From NCBI RefSeq assembly GCF_003289955.1, contig NZ_QLZR01000001.1:806001-870000 (forward strand): 64,000 nt of DNA, read 5' to 3'. A program made the translations under genes and the position numbers. The notes beneath the pieces are model-generated. The model made no database searches. It was not told where the DNA came from and worked only from the letters and a program-made list of their open reading frames with translations. The stretch comes from Planococcus halotolerans. Lineage in GTDB: Bacteria > Bacillota > Bacilli > Bacillales_A > Planococcaceae. This document shows, in pieces, positions 41,253-52,000 of the stretch; position 1 is the stretch's first letter, and every line of letters starts with the position of its first letter.

Positions 41253-42039
41253 GGTCTCCTCTTACAACGGAAACGAAATGCGCGGCTTTTTCACGATGCT
41301 CGGTAAAGCCGGTCAATTGGTTGAAGATTCCCGATAACGACCCTTCCTCGCTCTGTTCCTGCAATTCTTCGAAACTGCCGTCCGCCACTACTTTGCCGTT
41401 CACCAGCAGGACGATGCGATTGCTGATCTTTTCGACCAGATCCATGATATGGGACGAATAAAAGATGGTCTTTCCTTCTTCCGCCAGCTGCGACAGGATT
41501 TCCTGGATGACCATCATGCTGTTGGCATCAAGGCCACTCAGAGGCTCATCCCAAAACAGCAGGTCCGGATTATGCAGGAGACTCGAAATGATCAGCACCT
41601 TTTGCTTCATTCCTTTCGAAAAAGAAGACAGACGTGCATGACGGACATCAATCAATTCGAATTGCTGCAGCAGGCTTTCCGCTTTTCCTTGGGCAAACGC
41701 CTGATCCAAGCCGTAAAGTTCTCCGATGAAGACGAGATACTCCATCGCTGTCAGGTTGTCGTAGGCTTCCGCGTTTTCGGGCACATAGCCGATGCGGCGC
41801 TTATAGGACGGGTCGCCAGTTGAAATGTCCTGACCGAAAATCACGACTTTCCCTTTATAATTGTCGATCAAGCCCAGCATGATTTTTACAGTCGTGCTTT
41901 TGCCGGCACCATTCGGTCCGATATAGCCGATAATCTGCCCTTTTGACACTTCCAGATTGATGCCGTTCAGCACCTGTTTTCCTCCGTAGCTCATCGTCAA
42001 ATCCTGAATGGATAGAATCGATTCATTTGCTGAATCCAT
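41239..42039 (-). CDS. ABC transporter ATP-binding protein (exporter type)
   Basis: A 266-residue ATPase. Walker A is YIGPNGAGKSTTVKIML, the Q-loop region GYVPENAEAYDNLT, the signature LSSFSKGMKQKVLIISSLL, Walker B LLFWDEPLSGLDANSMM and the switch SSHIMDLVE. This type works with membrane permeases in export of lipids, peptides or drugs; the partner is the split permease downstream, with a 14-bp overlap. The cargo is not evident. Whether the transporter works depends on how the frameshift is resolved. Confidence 0.92.
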   Translation of the reverse strand: MDSANESILSIQDLTMSYGGKQVLNGINLEVSKGQIIGYIGPNGAGKSTTVKIMLGLIDNYKGKVVIFGQDISTGDPSYKRRIGYVPENAEAYDNLTAMEYLVFIGELYGLDQAFAQGKAESLLQQFELIDVRHARLSSFSKGMKQKVLIISSLLHNPDLLFWDEPLSGLDANSMMVIQEILSQLAEEGKTIFYSSHIMDLVEKISNRIVLLVNGKVVADGSFEELQEQSEEGSLSGIFNQLTGFTEHREKAAHFVSVVRGDHDDA

Positions 42040-42117
42040 CTGAACACCTCATTAATTTTATGTAATACATTAATTTTAACATTGAACTGGTTGAATTTGG
42101 GAGTCCATTTGGGATTA

Positions 42118-42151
42118 ATAAAAATAGCTGCCGAATAGAATTCGACAGCTT
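42118..42151 (-). terminator. Rho-independent terminator after the Bcr/CflA MFS gene
   Basis: On minus AGCTGTCGAAT pairs with ATTCGGCAGCT around TCT, followed by ATTTTTATT. Confidence 0.9.
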
Positions 42152-42175
42152 AAAGGGTGTTATTTCCATTTTTAT

Positions 42176-43384
42176 TTAATTCGCATTCACTTTATGATCC
42201 AGGCGTTTTACAAGGAATAAATAGGCAAGCAGCGCCAGCAGACACATAGTGAATATAATCAGACCTAATGGTACGGCGGTTTCTTCTCCGGCAACACCGA
42301 CTAAAGGCGCGGCGATTGCACCGAGTATGAATGGCAGAAGTCCGAGCAATGCAGAAGCACTGCCTGCCACGCGGCTTTGTTCTTCCATCGCCAGCGTGAA
42401 GGAAGCGGTGCCGACGACTCCGATTGCCGTGACAAAGAAGAAAATCGGAACGACGACAGCCCACAGCGGTCCATCAACCAATACGACGGCAAGCAGGACG
42501 GCGCCTGCAGCAGTCGCCGTATACAGCGCAACTTCAAGGAATTTCTTCTCCGACCACACATGGCTGAAGCGACCGACGGCATAACTGCCGAAAATCAGGC
42601 CGATGCCGTTCATTCCGAAAAGGATACTGAATACCTGCGGCGAAACGCCGTAAATGTTCTGGTAGATAAACGGCGTTCCGGCCACGTAGGCAAAGACGCC
42701 GCCGATCAACAGTCCCTGCGCCAACGCATAACCGGTAAACTTCCGGTTTTTGATGATGATGCTGAAATTGCTGAAGGTTTCCGTCAGGTTGCCCGGCACT
42801 CTTCTTTCCGGCGGGAGGGTTTCTTCAAGGCGCCAAGCGCTAACGAATAAAAGAATGAGCCCCAGCAAACTAAGAATTAGGAAAATCCCTTTCCAGTCGG
42901 CAAATAAGAGAACCGTACTCCCCACTGATGGAGCGAGCAGCGGTACGAGGTTATTGACGACCATCAGCAAAGCAAACAGGCGGGTCAATTCCGATCCGCT
43001 GCTGACGTCCCGCACTATTGCCCGGGAAATAACGAGCCCGGCAGAAGCTGCAAAGCCTTGTACAAAGCGCAATCCGATGAATATGTATATGTTCGGGGCA
43101 AAGATACAGGCGACCGAAGCGATGGCATAAGCTATCAAAAAAATGATCAATGGCTTTTTACGGCCAAGTGAATCACTGAGCGGTCCCGTCACCAATTGAC
43201 CGAATGCGAGCCCCAGCAAACAGGCGGTCAAGCTGAGCTGTACTGCCGACGCATTGGTATGGTATACCTCTGCCAAAGTCGGAAACGCCGGAAGATACAT
43301 ATCGATGGTAAAAGGAATCATGGCTGTTAAAGCGCCTAAAAGTATGATGAAACGTGATCGTTTCATCCCGGCTAAATTTTTCAT
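42176..43384 (-). CDS. Bcr/CflA family multidrug efflux MFS transporter
   Basis: A 402-residue, 12-helix drug:proton antiporter. PFTIDMYLPAFPTLAEVYHTNASAVQLSLTACLLG near the N-terminus and VTGPLSDSLGRKKPLI are the Bcr/CflA hallmarks; FVQGFAASAGLVISRAIVRDV is the next conserved block. Relatives export bicyclomycin, chloramphenicol or sulfonamides, so resistance cannot be narrowed. I chose the ATG ending at 43384, nine bases after AGAAGG; the TTG seven codons earlier is less likely. Confidence 0.92.
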   Translation of the reverse strand: MKNLAGMKRSRFIILLGALTAMIPFTIDMYLPAFPTLAEVYHTNASAVQLSLTACLLGLAFGQLVTGPLSDSLGRKKPLIIFLIAYAIASVACIFAPNIYIFIGLRFVQGFAASAGLVISRAIVRDVSSGSELTRLFALLMVVNNLVPLLAPSVGSTVLLFADWKGIFLILSLLGLILLFVSAWRLEETLPPERRVPGNLTETFSNFSIIIKNRKFTGYALAQGLLIGGVFAYVAGTPFIYQNIYGVSPQVFSILFGMNGIGLIFGSYAVGRFSHVWSEKKFLEVALYTATAAGAVLLAVVLVDGPLWAVVVPIFFFVTAIGVVGTASFTLAMEEQSRVAGSASALLGLLPFILGAIAAPLVGVAGEETAVPLGLIIFTMCLLALLAYLFLVKRLDHKVNAN

Positions 43385-43566
43385 TCGTATGGTACCTTCT
43401 TTCAATTATATTTCTTCTTAACAAATTCCTGAAAAGAAAATAGCTGTTTTTTAGCCTACCACAGAACAAGTCAGACTTCCCTTTTTTTGGCTTCTGTAGC
43501 CTGTGAATTTTCTTTGGAAGGAAAGAATTAAGAAGATATTTCCAGTTTGCAGCGTTATTTTTGCTG

Positions 43567-43662
43567 AACGCCGATATAATTTTTTAATCGCGCGCAAATC
43601 ATTTTAATCGCGCATAAATTAGTTTTATCGTGCACAAATCAATTTAATCGCGCGCAAATTTC
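43567..43662 (+). repeat. Family A repeat array (20-bp period)
   Basis: A leader AACG at 43567 is followed by units with ATCG at 43587, 43607, 43627 and 43647: four exact 20-bp steps. TATTTCCAG occurs before it (about 43536) and TATTTCCAGCA after it (about 43706). The rest of 43385-43797 has no gene. Confidence 0.9.
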
Positions 43663-43745
43663 GATGCGAAAGATAATTACTCTGTCTCCAAAAAATCAAG
43701 CAATTATTTCCAGCAGTTTCGCCTCCTACAACCTGCACCCACAAC

Positions 43746-43776
43746 TAAAAAAGCCTCTGCACCCGCAAAGGCTTCC
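43746..43776 (-). terminator. Terminator of the second TauE gene
   Basis: On minus AAGCCTTTGC pairs with GCAGAGGCTT around GGGT, followed by a run of T. It occupies the place of hairpin 1 in the family A element. Confidence 0.88.
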
Positions 43777-43797
43777 TTGATTGGACTGAAGTTTTCC

Positions 43798-44541
43798 TCA
43801 AAATACCCGCGTAAAAAGAATTTGCGCAATCAACAACACTGTGACCGCACGCAGCAGCGGCTTCACAAAATTCGGATTGAGCTTTTCGGCAATTCTCACG
43901 CCTGCCTGTGCTCCGGTAACCGATCCGGCCATAAGCGCAAGCGTCAACGGCCAGATGATATGGCCCGCAAGCGTATATGTGATCGCGGCTCCAAGACAGC
44001 TGGAAAACGTAGCGAGCCGCACAAAACCGACAGCGCGGATATAGGCGATATCGAGGTAGCTGAACAGGAATAGCATCAGCGTCCCCTGCCCGGGACCGAA
44101 AAGGCCATCGTACATTCCGATACCGAATAACCCGCCCGCACTTTTCGGCTCCAATTTCAGCCGGCTTTCGCCCACAAACCCTTTCTTGCCGATAAACGAA
44201 GTGAAGAATGCAGCGATTAAAAGGAAACTCACCAGTATATACATTTGTTCTTCGGGTATCGATGAAGCGATAAAACCACCTGCCACACCGCCCACTAAGC
44301 TGACCGGCACGATCCAATAGGACTCTTTCAGCGATATCTTCTTTTTGCGGATCAAGTAATAAAAACTGGAGAACGAACTGACCGTATTCGAGACTTTATT
44401 GGCACCGATCGCTGAATGGACGGGCAGACCGAGCAGCAGCATCGCCGGCAGGCTGATCAGTCCGCCGCCTCCAGCCAGGGTTCCCAGAGTCGTAGCAACC
44501 ACGCCGAGAAAGAACATAAATATGAATTCCATCCCTGTCAC
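43798..44541 (-). CDS. TauE/SafE family permease (sulfite exporter-like)
   Basis: A 247-residue membrane protein of about eight helices. The conserved first half has LGTLAGGGGLISLPAMLLLGLPVHSAIGANKVSN and the second half GIGMYDGLFGPGQGTLMLFLF, as in TauE/SafE transporters of anions such as sulfite or organosulfonates. It is only distantly like the paralogue at 12366-13082. The start ATG is followed by a strongly hydrophobic first helix. It is a single-gene unit with a terminator on its 3' side; the substrate is unknown. Confidence 0.9.
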   Translation of the reverse strand: MTGMEFIFMFFLGVVATTLGTLAGGGGLISLPAMLLLGLPVHSAIGANKVSNTVSSFSSFYYLIRKKKISLKESYWIVPVSLVGGVAGGFIASSIPEEQMYILVSFLLIAAFFTSFIGKKGFVGESRLKLEPKSAGGLFGIGMYDGLFGPGQGTLMLFLFSYLDIAYIRAVGFVRLATFSSCLGAAITYTLAGHIIWPLTLALMAGSVTGAQAGVRIAEKLNPNFVKPLLRAVTVLLIAQILFTRVF

Positions 44542-44629
44542 CTCTTTTCACCCTAACTATAATCCTTCCAGCAACTTAAATAAATTCAATAGTTATTATA
44601 AAAAACGATAAGTTTATCTTATGTAGAAA

Positions 44630-44676
44630 AAAAGCCACCCACAAAAGCCGCTCACACGACTTTTGGGATAGCCTTC
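44630..44676 (-). terminator. Rho-independent terminator after proA
   Basis: On minus AAGGCTATCCCAAAAG pairs with CTTTTGTGGGTGGCTT, followed by a T run. Confidence 0.88.
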
Positions 44677-44685
44677 CCTTGTTCA

Positions 44686-45963
44686 TTATTTCGTTTGTCC
44701 ATTGCCTCTGATAATATATTTCGTTGACGTCAAAGCCGGCAAGCCCATCGGTCCGCGTGCATGAAGTTTTTGGGTGCTGATGCCGATTTCAGCGCCAAAG
44801 CCAAACTCGAAGCCATCGGTAAAGCGGGTTGAAGCATTATGATAAACCGCAGCTGCATCAATTTCATTGAAGAATTGTTCAACATTCGCCGCTTCCGTTG
44901 AAATAATGGCTTCCGAATGCTTCGTGCCGTATTGATTGATATGCTGAACGGCCTCGTCGACCGTGTCAACGACTTTCATGGCCACTTCAAAGCCCAGATA
45001 TTCCGTCGCCCAATCTTCGTCAGTTGCAGGCGCAACAGATGAAGAAATTTGCTGTACGGCTTCATCTCCGTGAATCTTCACGTTCTCTCCTTGTAAAGAA
45101 TCCACAAGATCAGTCAGGTGAGCTTCGGCCCAATCTTTCTGCACGAGAATCGTTTCGCACGAATTGCAGACAGAAGGACGCTGGGTTTTCGCGTTGATTG
45201 CAATATCAATTGCCATCTTCACGTCCGCTGTTTGGTCGATAAAGATGTGGCAATTCCCCGCTCCTGTTTCCAAAACGGGGACTGTGGCATTTTGCACGAC
45301 CGTTTGGATAAGCTTCGCTCCGCCGCGCGGAATCAAAACATCCAGATAGTCGTTCAATTTGAACATTTGCGACGCCGTTTCCCGGCGTGTATCTTCCAGC
45401 AATTGAACCGATTCAACCGGCAAGTTGGTTTTTTCCAGCGCACGGCGAATTACTTGGACAATCGCTTTATTGGAGTTGATAGCTGTTGAACTGCCGCGCA
45501 GTACAATCGCATTTCCTGTTTTCAGGCACAGGCTCGAGGCATCAACTGTTACATTAGGGCGCGCTTCGTAGATCATGCCGACGACACCGATCGGTACGCG
45601 GATTTTTGTCATCGCCAGTCCATTGGGCTGCTCCCATTTTTCGAGGGTTTCTCCGATGGGGTCGTTTAATTGGGTTAATTGGATAAGCGCATCAGCCATA
45701 TCTTTTAAGCGGACTGCATCCAGTTTCAGGCGATCCACCAGTGAATCGTTCATCCCTGCCTGTTGCCCGGCTGTTATGTCTTTTGCATTTTCGTTTAAAA
45801 TGAAGTCCTGCTCCTCCAACAATTGAGCTGAAATAGTTTGCAAAGCCTCATTTTTATCTTTTGTCGTCGCTTTCGCTAATTGGAAAGCGGCCTCTTTTGC
45901 TTTTTGTGCTTTTAGGATCAATTCATTCTCTGTAACTTTTTCTTCTTGTAGAAGTTCAGTCAT
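44686..45963 (-). CDS. proA: Gamma-glutamyl phosphate reductase
   Basis: A 425-residue NADPH-dependent enzyme reducing gamma-glutamyl phosphate to glutamate semialdehyde in proline synthesis. The ALDH-like fold is clear: [39 protein letters not shown] and the catalytic cysteine in [35 protein letters not shown] is the usual C-terminal block. It lies 18 bp after proB on the same strand. The third proline enzyme, ProC, is not in the window. Confidence 0.96.
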   Translation of the reverse strand: MTELLQEEKVTENELILKAQKAKEAAFQLAKATTKDKNEALQTISAQLLEEQDFILNENAKDITAGQQAGMNDSLVDRLKLDAVRLKDMADALIQLTQLNDPIGETLEKWEQPNGLAMTKIRVPIGVVGMIYEARPNVTVDASSLCLKTGNAIVLRGSSTAINSNKAIVQVIRRALEKTNLPVESVQLLEDTRRETASQMFKLNDYLDVLIPRGGAKLIQTVVQNATVPVLETGAGNCHIFIDQTADVKMAIDIAINAKTQRPSVCNSCETILVQKDWAEAHLTDLVDSLQGENVKIHGDEAVQQISSSVAPATDEDWATEYLGFEVAMKVVDTVDEAVQHINQYGTKHSEAIISTEAANVEQFFNEIDAAAVYHNASTRFTDGFEFGFGAEIGISTQKLHARGPMGLPALTSTKYIIRGNGQTK

Positions 45964-45981
45964 CCTTTGTCTCCTTTCAAT

Positions 45982-46767
45982 TTATGCATTTACTAGTACT
46001 TTAGATTCCACCAATTTGCCAATATAAGTTCCGTCGCCTTTTCCTTCAAAAATATCTACCAGTTTGTCACTGCCTTCTCCTGAACCGATAAAGACCTGTA
46101 CGTCTGAGGCCAATGCTGTTTTAGCAGCTACCACTTTTGATTTCATTCCGCCGGTACCGACGTTTGAAGAACCTTCTGAAGAAGCGGCATTTTCCATTTC
46201 TTCATGGACTTCTGTAAGGAATGTATATTTTTTAGCTGTTGGATCGGTATTCGGGTTGCCGCTGTAGATGCCATTGATATCAGTCAAAATCATCAGGAAG
46301 TCAGCGTGCACCAGTTTGCTGACTAAAGCCGACAGCATATCATTGTCTCCAAAAGTCAGTTCTTTCACTGCGACCGAGTCATTCTCATTGATGATCGGCA
46401 TTACGTCCCGCTCCAATAAATTCGAGATAGTATCGTTAGCATTCTTATATAAGTCCTTGGTCAACAGCAATTGTGCGGCAATAATACCGTGCTTTTTGCA
46501 TTCATCCCCATACGCCTGCAGCAACAGTCCCTGTCCGACAGCTGCAGCCGATTGTTTATCGACAACTGCATCCGGACGCGATAAATAACCAATGCTCTTA
46601 AATCCTGCAGCTACTGCTCCAGATGAGATTAAAATGACTTCATGGCCTTGGTTTTTCAAACGGGCCAACGCTTCAACATGTTCGCGCAATTTGCTGATCG
46701 ATAACTTCCCATTCGAATCTGTCAGCGAACTGCTGCCTATTTTCACGACTATTCTTTTCTTTTCCAC
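45982..46767 (-). CDS. proB: Glutamate 5-kinase (short form without PUA domain)
   Basis: A 261-residue amino-acid kinase phosphorylating glutamate, the first step of proline synthesis. [17 protein letters not shown] opens the fold; [42 protein letters not shown] and [14 protein letters not shown] bind substrates. The C-terminal PUA domain of full-length ProB (about 365 residues) is absent, with the protein ending soon after the kinase domain. A GTG start is supported by AGGAGAT upstream. It forms an operon with proA and has a paralogue 385 bp upstream. Confidence 0.95.
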   Translation of the reverse strand: MEKKRIVVKIGSSSLTDSNGKLSISKLREHVEALARLKNQGHEVILISSGAVAAGFKSIGYLSRPDAVVDKQSAAAVGQGLLLQAYGDECKKHGIIAAQLLLTKDLYKNANDTISNLLERDVMPIINENDSVAVKELTFGDNDMLSALVSKLVHADFLMILTDINGIYSGNPNTDPTAKKYTFLTEVHEEMENAASSEGSSNVGTGGMKSKVVAAKTALASDVQVFIGSGEGSDKLVDIFEGKGDGTYIGKLVESKVLVNA

Positions 46768-47152
46768 TTACTATCATCTCCTAATTTTAAATAAAAATTT
46801 TTTCCTTCTTCTTGAAGAGGGAAAAACCTCGGATCCATGGCATGTTTTCCAATTGAAGATTGTGCTCAATCATACGATCAGACTATACGCTGTTACGATT
46901 TTTTATTTAACTTAATAGACCGAATTAACACTGTGAAAAAGAGTTTTATAATTTAAAAACAAAATGATGAGCGTATAATCCTGCATGGATTCTAAAACCG
47001 CCAAAAGGGTTTTCTCTCTGAATCCAGCATCTTCCCACCAGCGCTTCGCCTCGTTCGGTATTGTTTAAATATTTGCTTGTGAAATTTTAAACAAAAGAAT
47101 TAAGTAGCAATTTTAACATACATTAATGACATTTCCAAATTCCCCCCAGTTC
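46768..47152. other. Intergenic region between the two glutamate kinase genes
   Basis: No gene is seen. An extended hairpin occurs at about 46984-47022 (GGATTC/GAATCC enclosing AAAACC/GGTTTT) and an inverted repeat GTTTAAA...TTTAAAC at about 47066-47095. No T-box or other riboswitch is recognisable upstream of proB. Confidence 0.5.
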
Positions 47153-47929
47153 TCAATGTGCTTTTATAGCTTCCAAAGCCTTGCTGATGTAAGTGCCGTC
47201 CCCTTCTCCAATAATTATTTTAAAAAGTTTCTCCTGCCCGTTCCCGGACCCTATGAATACATCCACGCCAAAAGAAAGAGCTGTTCCTGCCGCCTTCACT
47301 TTTGACTCCATGCCGCCTGTCCCGACTTCAGAATCAGATCCGGAAACTGCATTCATCAGCTCTTCGCTTATTTCCGTGAGAAAATCGTATTTTTCAGCAG
47401 CAGGGTTTTTATTCGGGTTCTGTCCATAAATCCCATTAACGTCGGTTAAGATTATCAAGAAATCCGCTTTTATCAGTCCACTTACAAGCGCTGAGAGCAT
47501 ATCGTTATCGCCAAAGCTTAAATCTTCGGCGGAAACAGAATCGTTTTCATTGATCACCGGCAAGACCTCATGCTCTAAAAGTTCAATAATTGTCTCACGG
47601 GCATTCACATAATAATCTTTTGTCAACAAGAGTTGCGCCGCCAGAATTCCATGTTTCTTGAATTCTTCAACGTAGGCCTGCAATAAAAGACCTTGGCCCA
47701 CTGCCGCCGCAGACTGACGCCCAATGCGGTGGACAGGGCGCGATAAGTAACCGAGCCCCGTACATCCGGCTGCCACCGCTCCTGATGACACTAGCACGAC
47801 TTCATGGCCCAGTTTTTTTAAATATGCGAGTGCCTCCACATGGTCCTGCAATTTGTCGATACACAATCCGTTTTTTGGATTTGTTAGTGAACTGCTGCCG
47901 ATTTTTACCACAATCCGTTTCTTTTTCAA
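47153..47929 (-). CDS. Second glutamate 5-kinase paralogue (short form)
   Basis: A 258-residue protein strongly similar to the neighbouring proB product and sharing all its kinase motifs ([62 protein letters not shown]). It also lacks a PUA domain. It appears to start with TTG ending at 47929, with GGTGG seven bases upstream, which suggests weak translation. By analogy with B. subtilis ProB/ProJ one copy may serve anabolic and the other osmotic-stress proline synthesis, but nothing in the sequence decides which. Confidence 0.9.
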   Translation of the reverse strand: MKKKRIVVKIGSSSLTNPKNGLCIDKLQDHVEALAYLKKLGHEVVLVSSGAVAAGCTGLGYLSRPVHRIGRQSAAAVGQGLLLQAYVEEFKKHGILAAQLLLTKDYYVNARETIIELLEHEVLPVINENDSVSAEDLSFGDNDMLSALVSGLIKADFLIILTDVNGIYGQNPNKNPAAEKYDFLTEISEELMNAVSGSDSEVGTGGMESKVKAAGTALSFGVDVFIGSGNGQEKLFKIIIGEGDGTYISKALEAIKAH

Positions 47930-48114
47930 ACTCTTACCACCCAGTCTTTCCCTCCTGCTTGGAGACTAGCTTATAATTTTTATTATTATGCACTTATATG
48001 TATTTTTAGTCAATAATAATTAATATTAATACTTATAAATAAAGTTTTTATAACATAATTATTCATAAAACTGCATATACCGTAGTTTGAAATAATGAAA
48101 AAAACGAGTTTAAA

Positions 48115-48147
48115 GCATAAAAAAAAGACCATTCAGCGAATGATCTC
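48115..48147 (-). terminator. Terminator overlapping the end of the Nudix gene
   Basis: On minus GATCATTC pairs with GAATGGTC around GCT, followed by eight T residues. The 5' arm lies inside the last codons of the gene. Confidence 0.82.
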
Positions 48148-48747
48148 CATGAAATGTGTCAGTATTTTGGCGGTCAGGCCCCATATCACTTTGTCTTCGT
48201 AGATATAGAAATATTCATCGACCTGTCGGGTGCGCCAATTATAATTTTCCCCTCCGGCAATGAGGTCGTAAGGGAAACTTTCTTCCGGCTGAATATCAAA
48301 ATTCACGCGGTAGACCTTTGGATCTTTTTCGAGGAAAAACGATAAAGGCACCGTGAACAGACTGTCCACTTCCGGTGGATTCGGCCGAAATTCAACATCC
48401 GGATCAATGATTCCTGCAAAGCTGTAAACAATCATGCCAAACGGCGAAACGATATAGTCCAGAGGAAAAACCTCCGAAATCTGCTGGCGTTCAATTCCCA
48501 GCTCTTCCATGGTTTCGCGGATTGCTGTATCTTTTTCTGAATCATCCTGTTTGTCGATTCTCCCGCCAGGAAAGCAAATGTCTCCCGGCTGGCTTCTCAT
48601 TTGATGGGAACGGACTTCGAAGAGGATATGGACTTCGCCGTCTTTTTCGATCATCGGCAGGAGAATTGCAAATTTCGAGAAATCCTTATTGCCCAGCACT
48701 TCGGGAATACGGTCTTTCACTTTTGATACTAAACTTTTCGGATCCAT
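48133..48747 (-). CDS. Nudix hydrolase, putative CoA pyrophosphatase
   Basis: A 204-residue Nudix protein. ILFEVRSHQMRSQPGDICFPGG matches the signature found just before the Nudix box in coenzyme A pyrophosphatases (UPF0035 type), and DTAIRETMEELGI is the catalytic helix of the Nudix box with its metal-binding glutamates. It probably cleaves CoA or its oxidised derivatives to 4'-phosphopantetheine and 3',5'-ADP in the cytoplasm. It is a single-gene unit with a terminator at its stop codon. Confidence 0.88.
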   Translation of the reverse strand: MDPKSLVSKVKDRIPEVLGNKDFSKFAILLPMIEKDGEVHILFEVRSHQMRSQPGDICFPGGRIDKQDDSEKDTAIRETMEELGIERQQISEVFPLDYIVSPFGMIVYSFAGIIDPDVEFRPNPPEVDSLFTVPLSFFLEKDPKVYRVNFDIQPEESFPYDLIAGGENYNWRTRQVDEYFYIYEDKVIWGLTAKILTHFMEIIR

Positions 48748-48853
48748 ATCTTCACCTCCGTTTCCTTTCCTTCTATTTTAACAAACCATCCAGTTAAATG
48801 CTTTCCTGGCAATTAAATGGATACACGAAACGATATCCCGCAAAACAGCTTCG

Positions 48854-48917
48854 AAGATTTAGCCGACGCTTGTAAGGCTAAATCTTTGCGACGAAGCAGC
48901 GAAGCGATACAGGAGCA
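48854..48917 (+). repeat. Interspersed GCGACGAAGC repeat (family E, copy 2)
   Basis: Arms AAGATTTAGCC and GGCTAAATCTT form an 11-bp stem, then TTGCGACGAAGCAGCGAAG, CGATACAGGAGCA follows. The right half matches the copy at 6215-6279 with only small changes while the stem sequence differs. Confidence 0.75.
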
Positions 48918-49040
48918 CTGCTTTTAATTAGCAATAAGTGAATCCAGAATCTCAGCTGCTTTGCTCCATATCTATAGAAATCCCTCTCGAAGCTGAAGTG
49001 ATGTCATAAATGAATTTGTCCTTCTATTAACGACTCTCCA

Positions 49041-52000
49041 TCAAATCATCAACAGTTCCCGAATATCATCTTCCGTCATCGCCGCCAGCGGTTCCTGGCC
49101 GGATTGGATGACTTCGTCGATGAGATTCTTCTTCTTCTCCTGTAATTCGGTGATTTTTTCTTCGATGGTTCCTTTAGCGACCATCCGAATCACCTGTACG
49201 GTGTGCTGCTGCCCCATACGATGCGCCCGGCTCGCGGCCTGCTGTTCGACTGCCGGATTCCACCAGAGGTCGTAGAGGATGACCGTATCGGCTCCTGTCA
49301 GGTTCAACCCGGTTCCTCCTGCTTTCAATGAAATAAGGAACAGGTCTCCTTCACCTTCGTTGAAGCGGCTGCACATTTCAACGCGTTCCTGCGGCGGAGT
49401 CTGGCCATCGAGATAGAAATATGGCCGTCCCTCCCGCGTCAGCCGGTTGCCGATCAATTGCAGCATTTGCGTAAACTGGGAAAACACCAATACACGGCGC
49501 CCCGCCATTCGGCTGCTTTCAACGATTTCCATCAATTGATCGAATTTCGCCGAACCGCCCTGATAATCTTCAACGAACAGCGAAGGGTGGCAGCATAACT
49601 GGCGTAGGCGCGTGAGACCCGCCAAAATTTTGATGCGATTTTTCTGCAGGCTGTCTTTATTGAGATGCTTGAGCGCTTCCTGTTTAAGTTCTGCGAGGTA
49701 CGCCGCATAATATTTTTTCTGTGCCGGATACAGTTCGGAAAATTGCAGGGTTTCGACTTTGTCCGGCAATTCCTTCAGCACATCTTGTTTGACGCGCCGC
49801 AGGATGAAGGGACGGACGCGTTTTGCGATGCTCGTGCGCCGCATTTCAGCGAAACGCATGCGGTTCGGCAGCAGTTCCGGGAATACGACATGGAAAATCG
49901 ACCATAATTCGTCCAGCGAATTTTCAATCGGCGTCCCGGTAAGTGCAAAGCGGTAATCCGCTTCAATCGCTTTGACCGCTTTCGCCGTTTGGGTCACCGG
50001 ATTCTTGAAAGCCTGCGCTTCGTCCAAGAACAGCGTATGGAACGTTTTACCCTTGTATAAAGCGCCGTCCATGCGGAGCGACGGATAGGACGTTATGAGG
50101 ACATCCGCTTCTTCGTTTTCGGCAAACCGTTTCGTTCTCCGGGTTTTATTGCCATCAATGATTACGGCATTAATATCGGGAGTGAATTTCGCGAATTCTT
50201 CGAGCCAATTATAGGTCAGCGATGAAGGCGCGACGATCAGCACCGGAGCTTTTCGCCGGCGGATTTCCGCTAGTTCCGACTGGATGAACGCGATGCTCTG
50301 CAAAGTTTTGCCGAGCCCCATATCGTCCGCGAGAATGCCGCCAAAACGGTATTTCGCCAAAGCCTTCAGCCAGTTGAAACCGGCTTTCTGGTAATCACGC
50401 AATACCTCTGCCAATGGTTCCGGGATTTCAAAACCGACTTCTTCGGGGTTGCTGAGATTCTGCAGCAGCTTCGCAAAATCCGCGCCGGGGTCGAGCAATT
50501 CGCTTTCCTCGAGCGACGTCACCAGCTGCAGCCCCTGAATCAACGGCAGCCGGATTTCGTCGCCGAACCACTGCTCTTCATTGCCAAGTTCAAGCATCAA
50601 ATCATTCAGCGCAATAAATTCCGGTGTCTCCAAAGACAATAACGTACCGTTAGGGATGCGGTAATATTTTCGCTTTTCCTTCAAAGCAGCGAGCACCAGA
50701 CGGATTTCCGCCTCTGGAATCTCACCCGGCTCGAGTTTAAACGCCAGCCAATCTGTCCGCTCTTTTACTTCCACTTTCACTTTCGGTCCCAAGTAATTTT
50801 TCTGCACGCGCATTTTCACAGCTGTCGTGGCATACACCTGCATCAATTCTTCCAGCTGCGGGATGGTGTGAAATAAAAAATCATATTCCGCTTCTTCGTC
50901 CTGCATGTAAAAGCCGCCGTCCGTCTGGGTGAAGAGGCTGTTCTTCATAAGCTCCATGATCCGCTCTTCTTTGGCGCGCTGGCGGCGGACGCCTGGCAGA
51001 TGGCGGATTTCATCTTCCGCTTCTTCACATGGATTAATGACCAATTGGCCGTAATGAAATTCCACTCCGGCAAGCAGCCGGTTGCGGATCCGGTCGAGAT
51101 ATAATTTTGCCGATAACGGTGTTTCTTCCAGCCGACCGGTGACAGCGGCCGCCATATGTACTTCTCCGAGACGCTCCAGTCCCGGAATGACGCTTTCCAT
51201 GAAATAATCGCCTTGAGCCGGTGTTATTTCAAGCTCAGCCGAACCCTCCATCAACTCTTTCAATTCTTCCAATCGCCTGCAGTCGTCCGGTGGCAATTTC
51301 ACGAACGCCCCACCGCTGATGGCGAGTCCGTACGATTTCATGACCGTGATTTGTTCGAGCCCTTCCGCTGTCAGCAGATAACCCGCGTTGCCGGCCGCTT
51401 CAAAACGGAAGATCAACGGCAAATCGGTGTCAAAACGCAGGCCTCTGTATATCCGCCCTTTATGCCCGATATTGACTGACGGAATTTCCGCGAGCAATTT
51501 CACAAGCGTATCCCAGGAAGAAGCAGGAATAATGATGCGGCCGCGGCCAGTCACCGCACCGTTGATCTTCATCAATTCACGCAGCAGCGCGTCCGTTTCC
51601 GTCGTAAAACTGAAGGCCTCCCGTGAATAAGTCAAATCCGGAGAAATCGGATAGCTTACGCCTTGGTCGACAGCTTGCAGGAACGCCCCCGCGTTGCGGA
51701 TCGGCACCGCCCCGTCCATGCCGGCGCTGAGTTTAGCCGAGAAGAAACGCTCGCCGTCTTCCGCTTCCGCTGAATGCAGCAACAAGTTGATTTCCAATAC
51801 CGGACGGTCATCAAAATGCAGTTGCTTTTTGCTTGGACGCATATTTTTGTCGCCGAATAACTCCATCAAGCGCTGCGTTTTTTGAAGCTCCTGCTGCTGC
51901 ACTTCATTGATTGCCAAAAGCGTTGCGGCAATATGCTGGCAATAGGTGCTGACAAAGCCGACAGGCGGACAGCTGCAGGAAGCGAAGATCGTCTCATCCT

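Noticed and set aside
43745..44317. A 190-codon minus-strand frame
   Set aside because: It is a shadow of the TauE gene at 43798-44541 in another frame, with an Arg/Cys/Tyr-rich composition.
46768..46990. Proline T-box before proB-proA
   Set aside because: No T-box core sequence or matching terminator is present in the leader.
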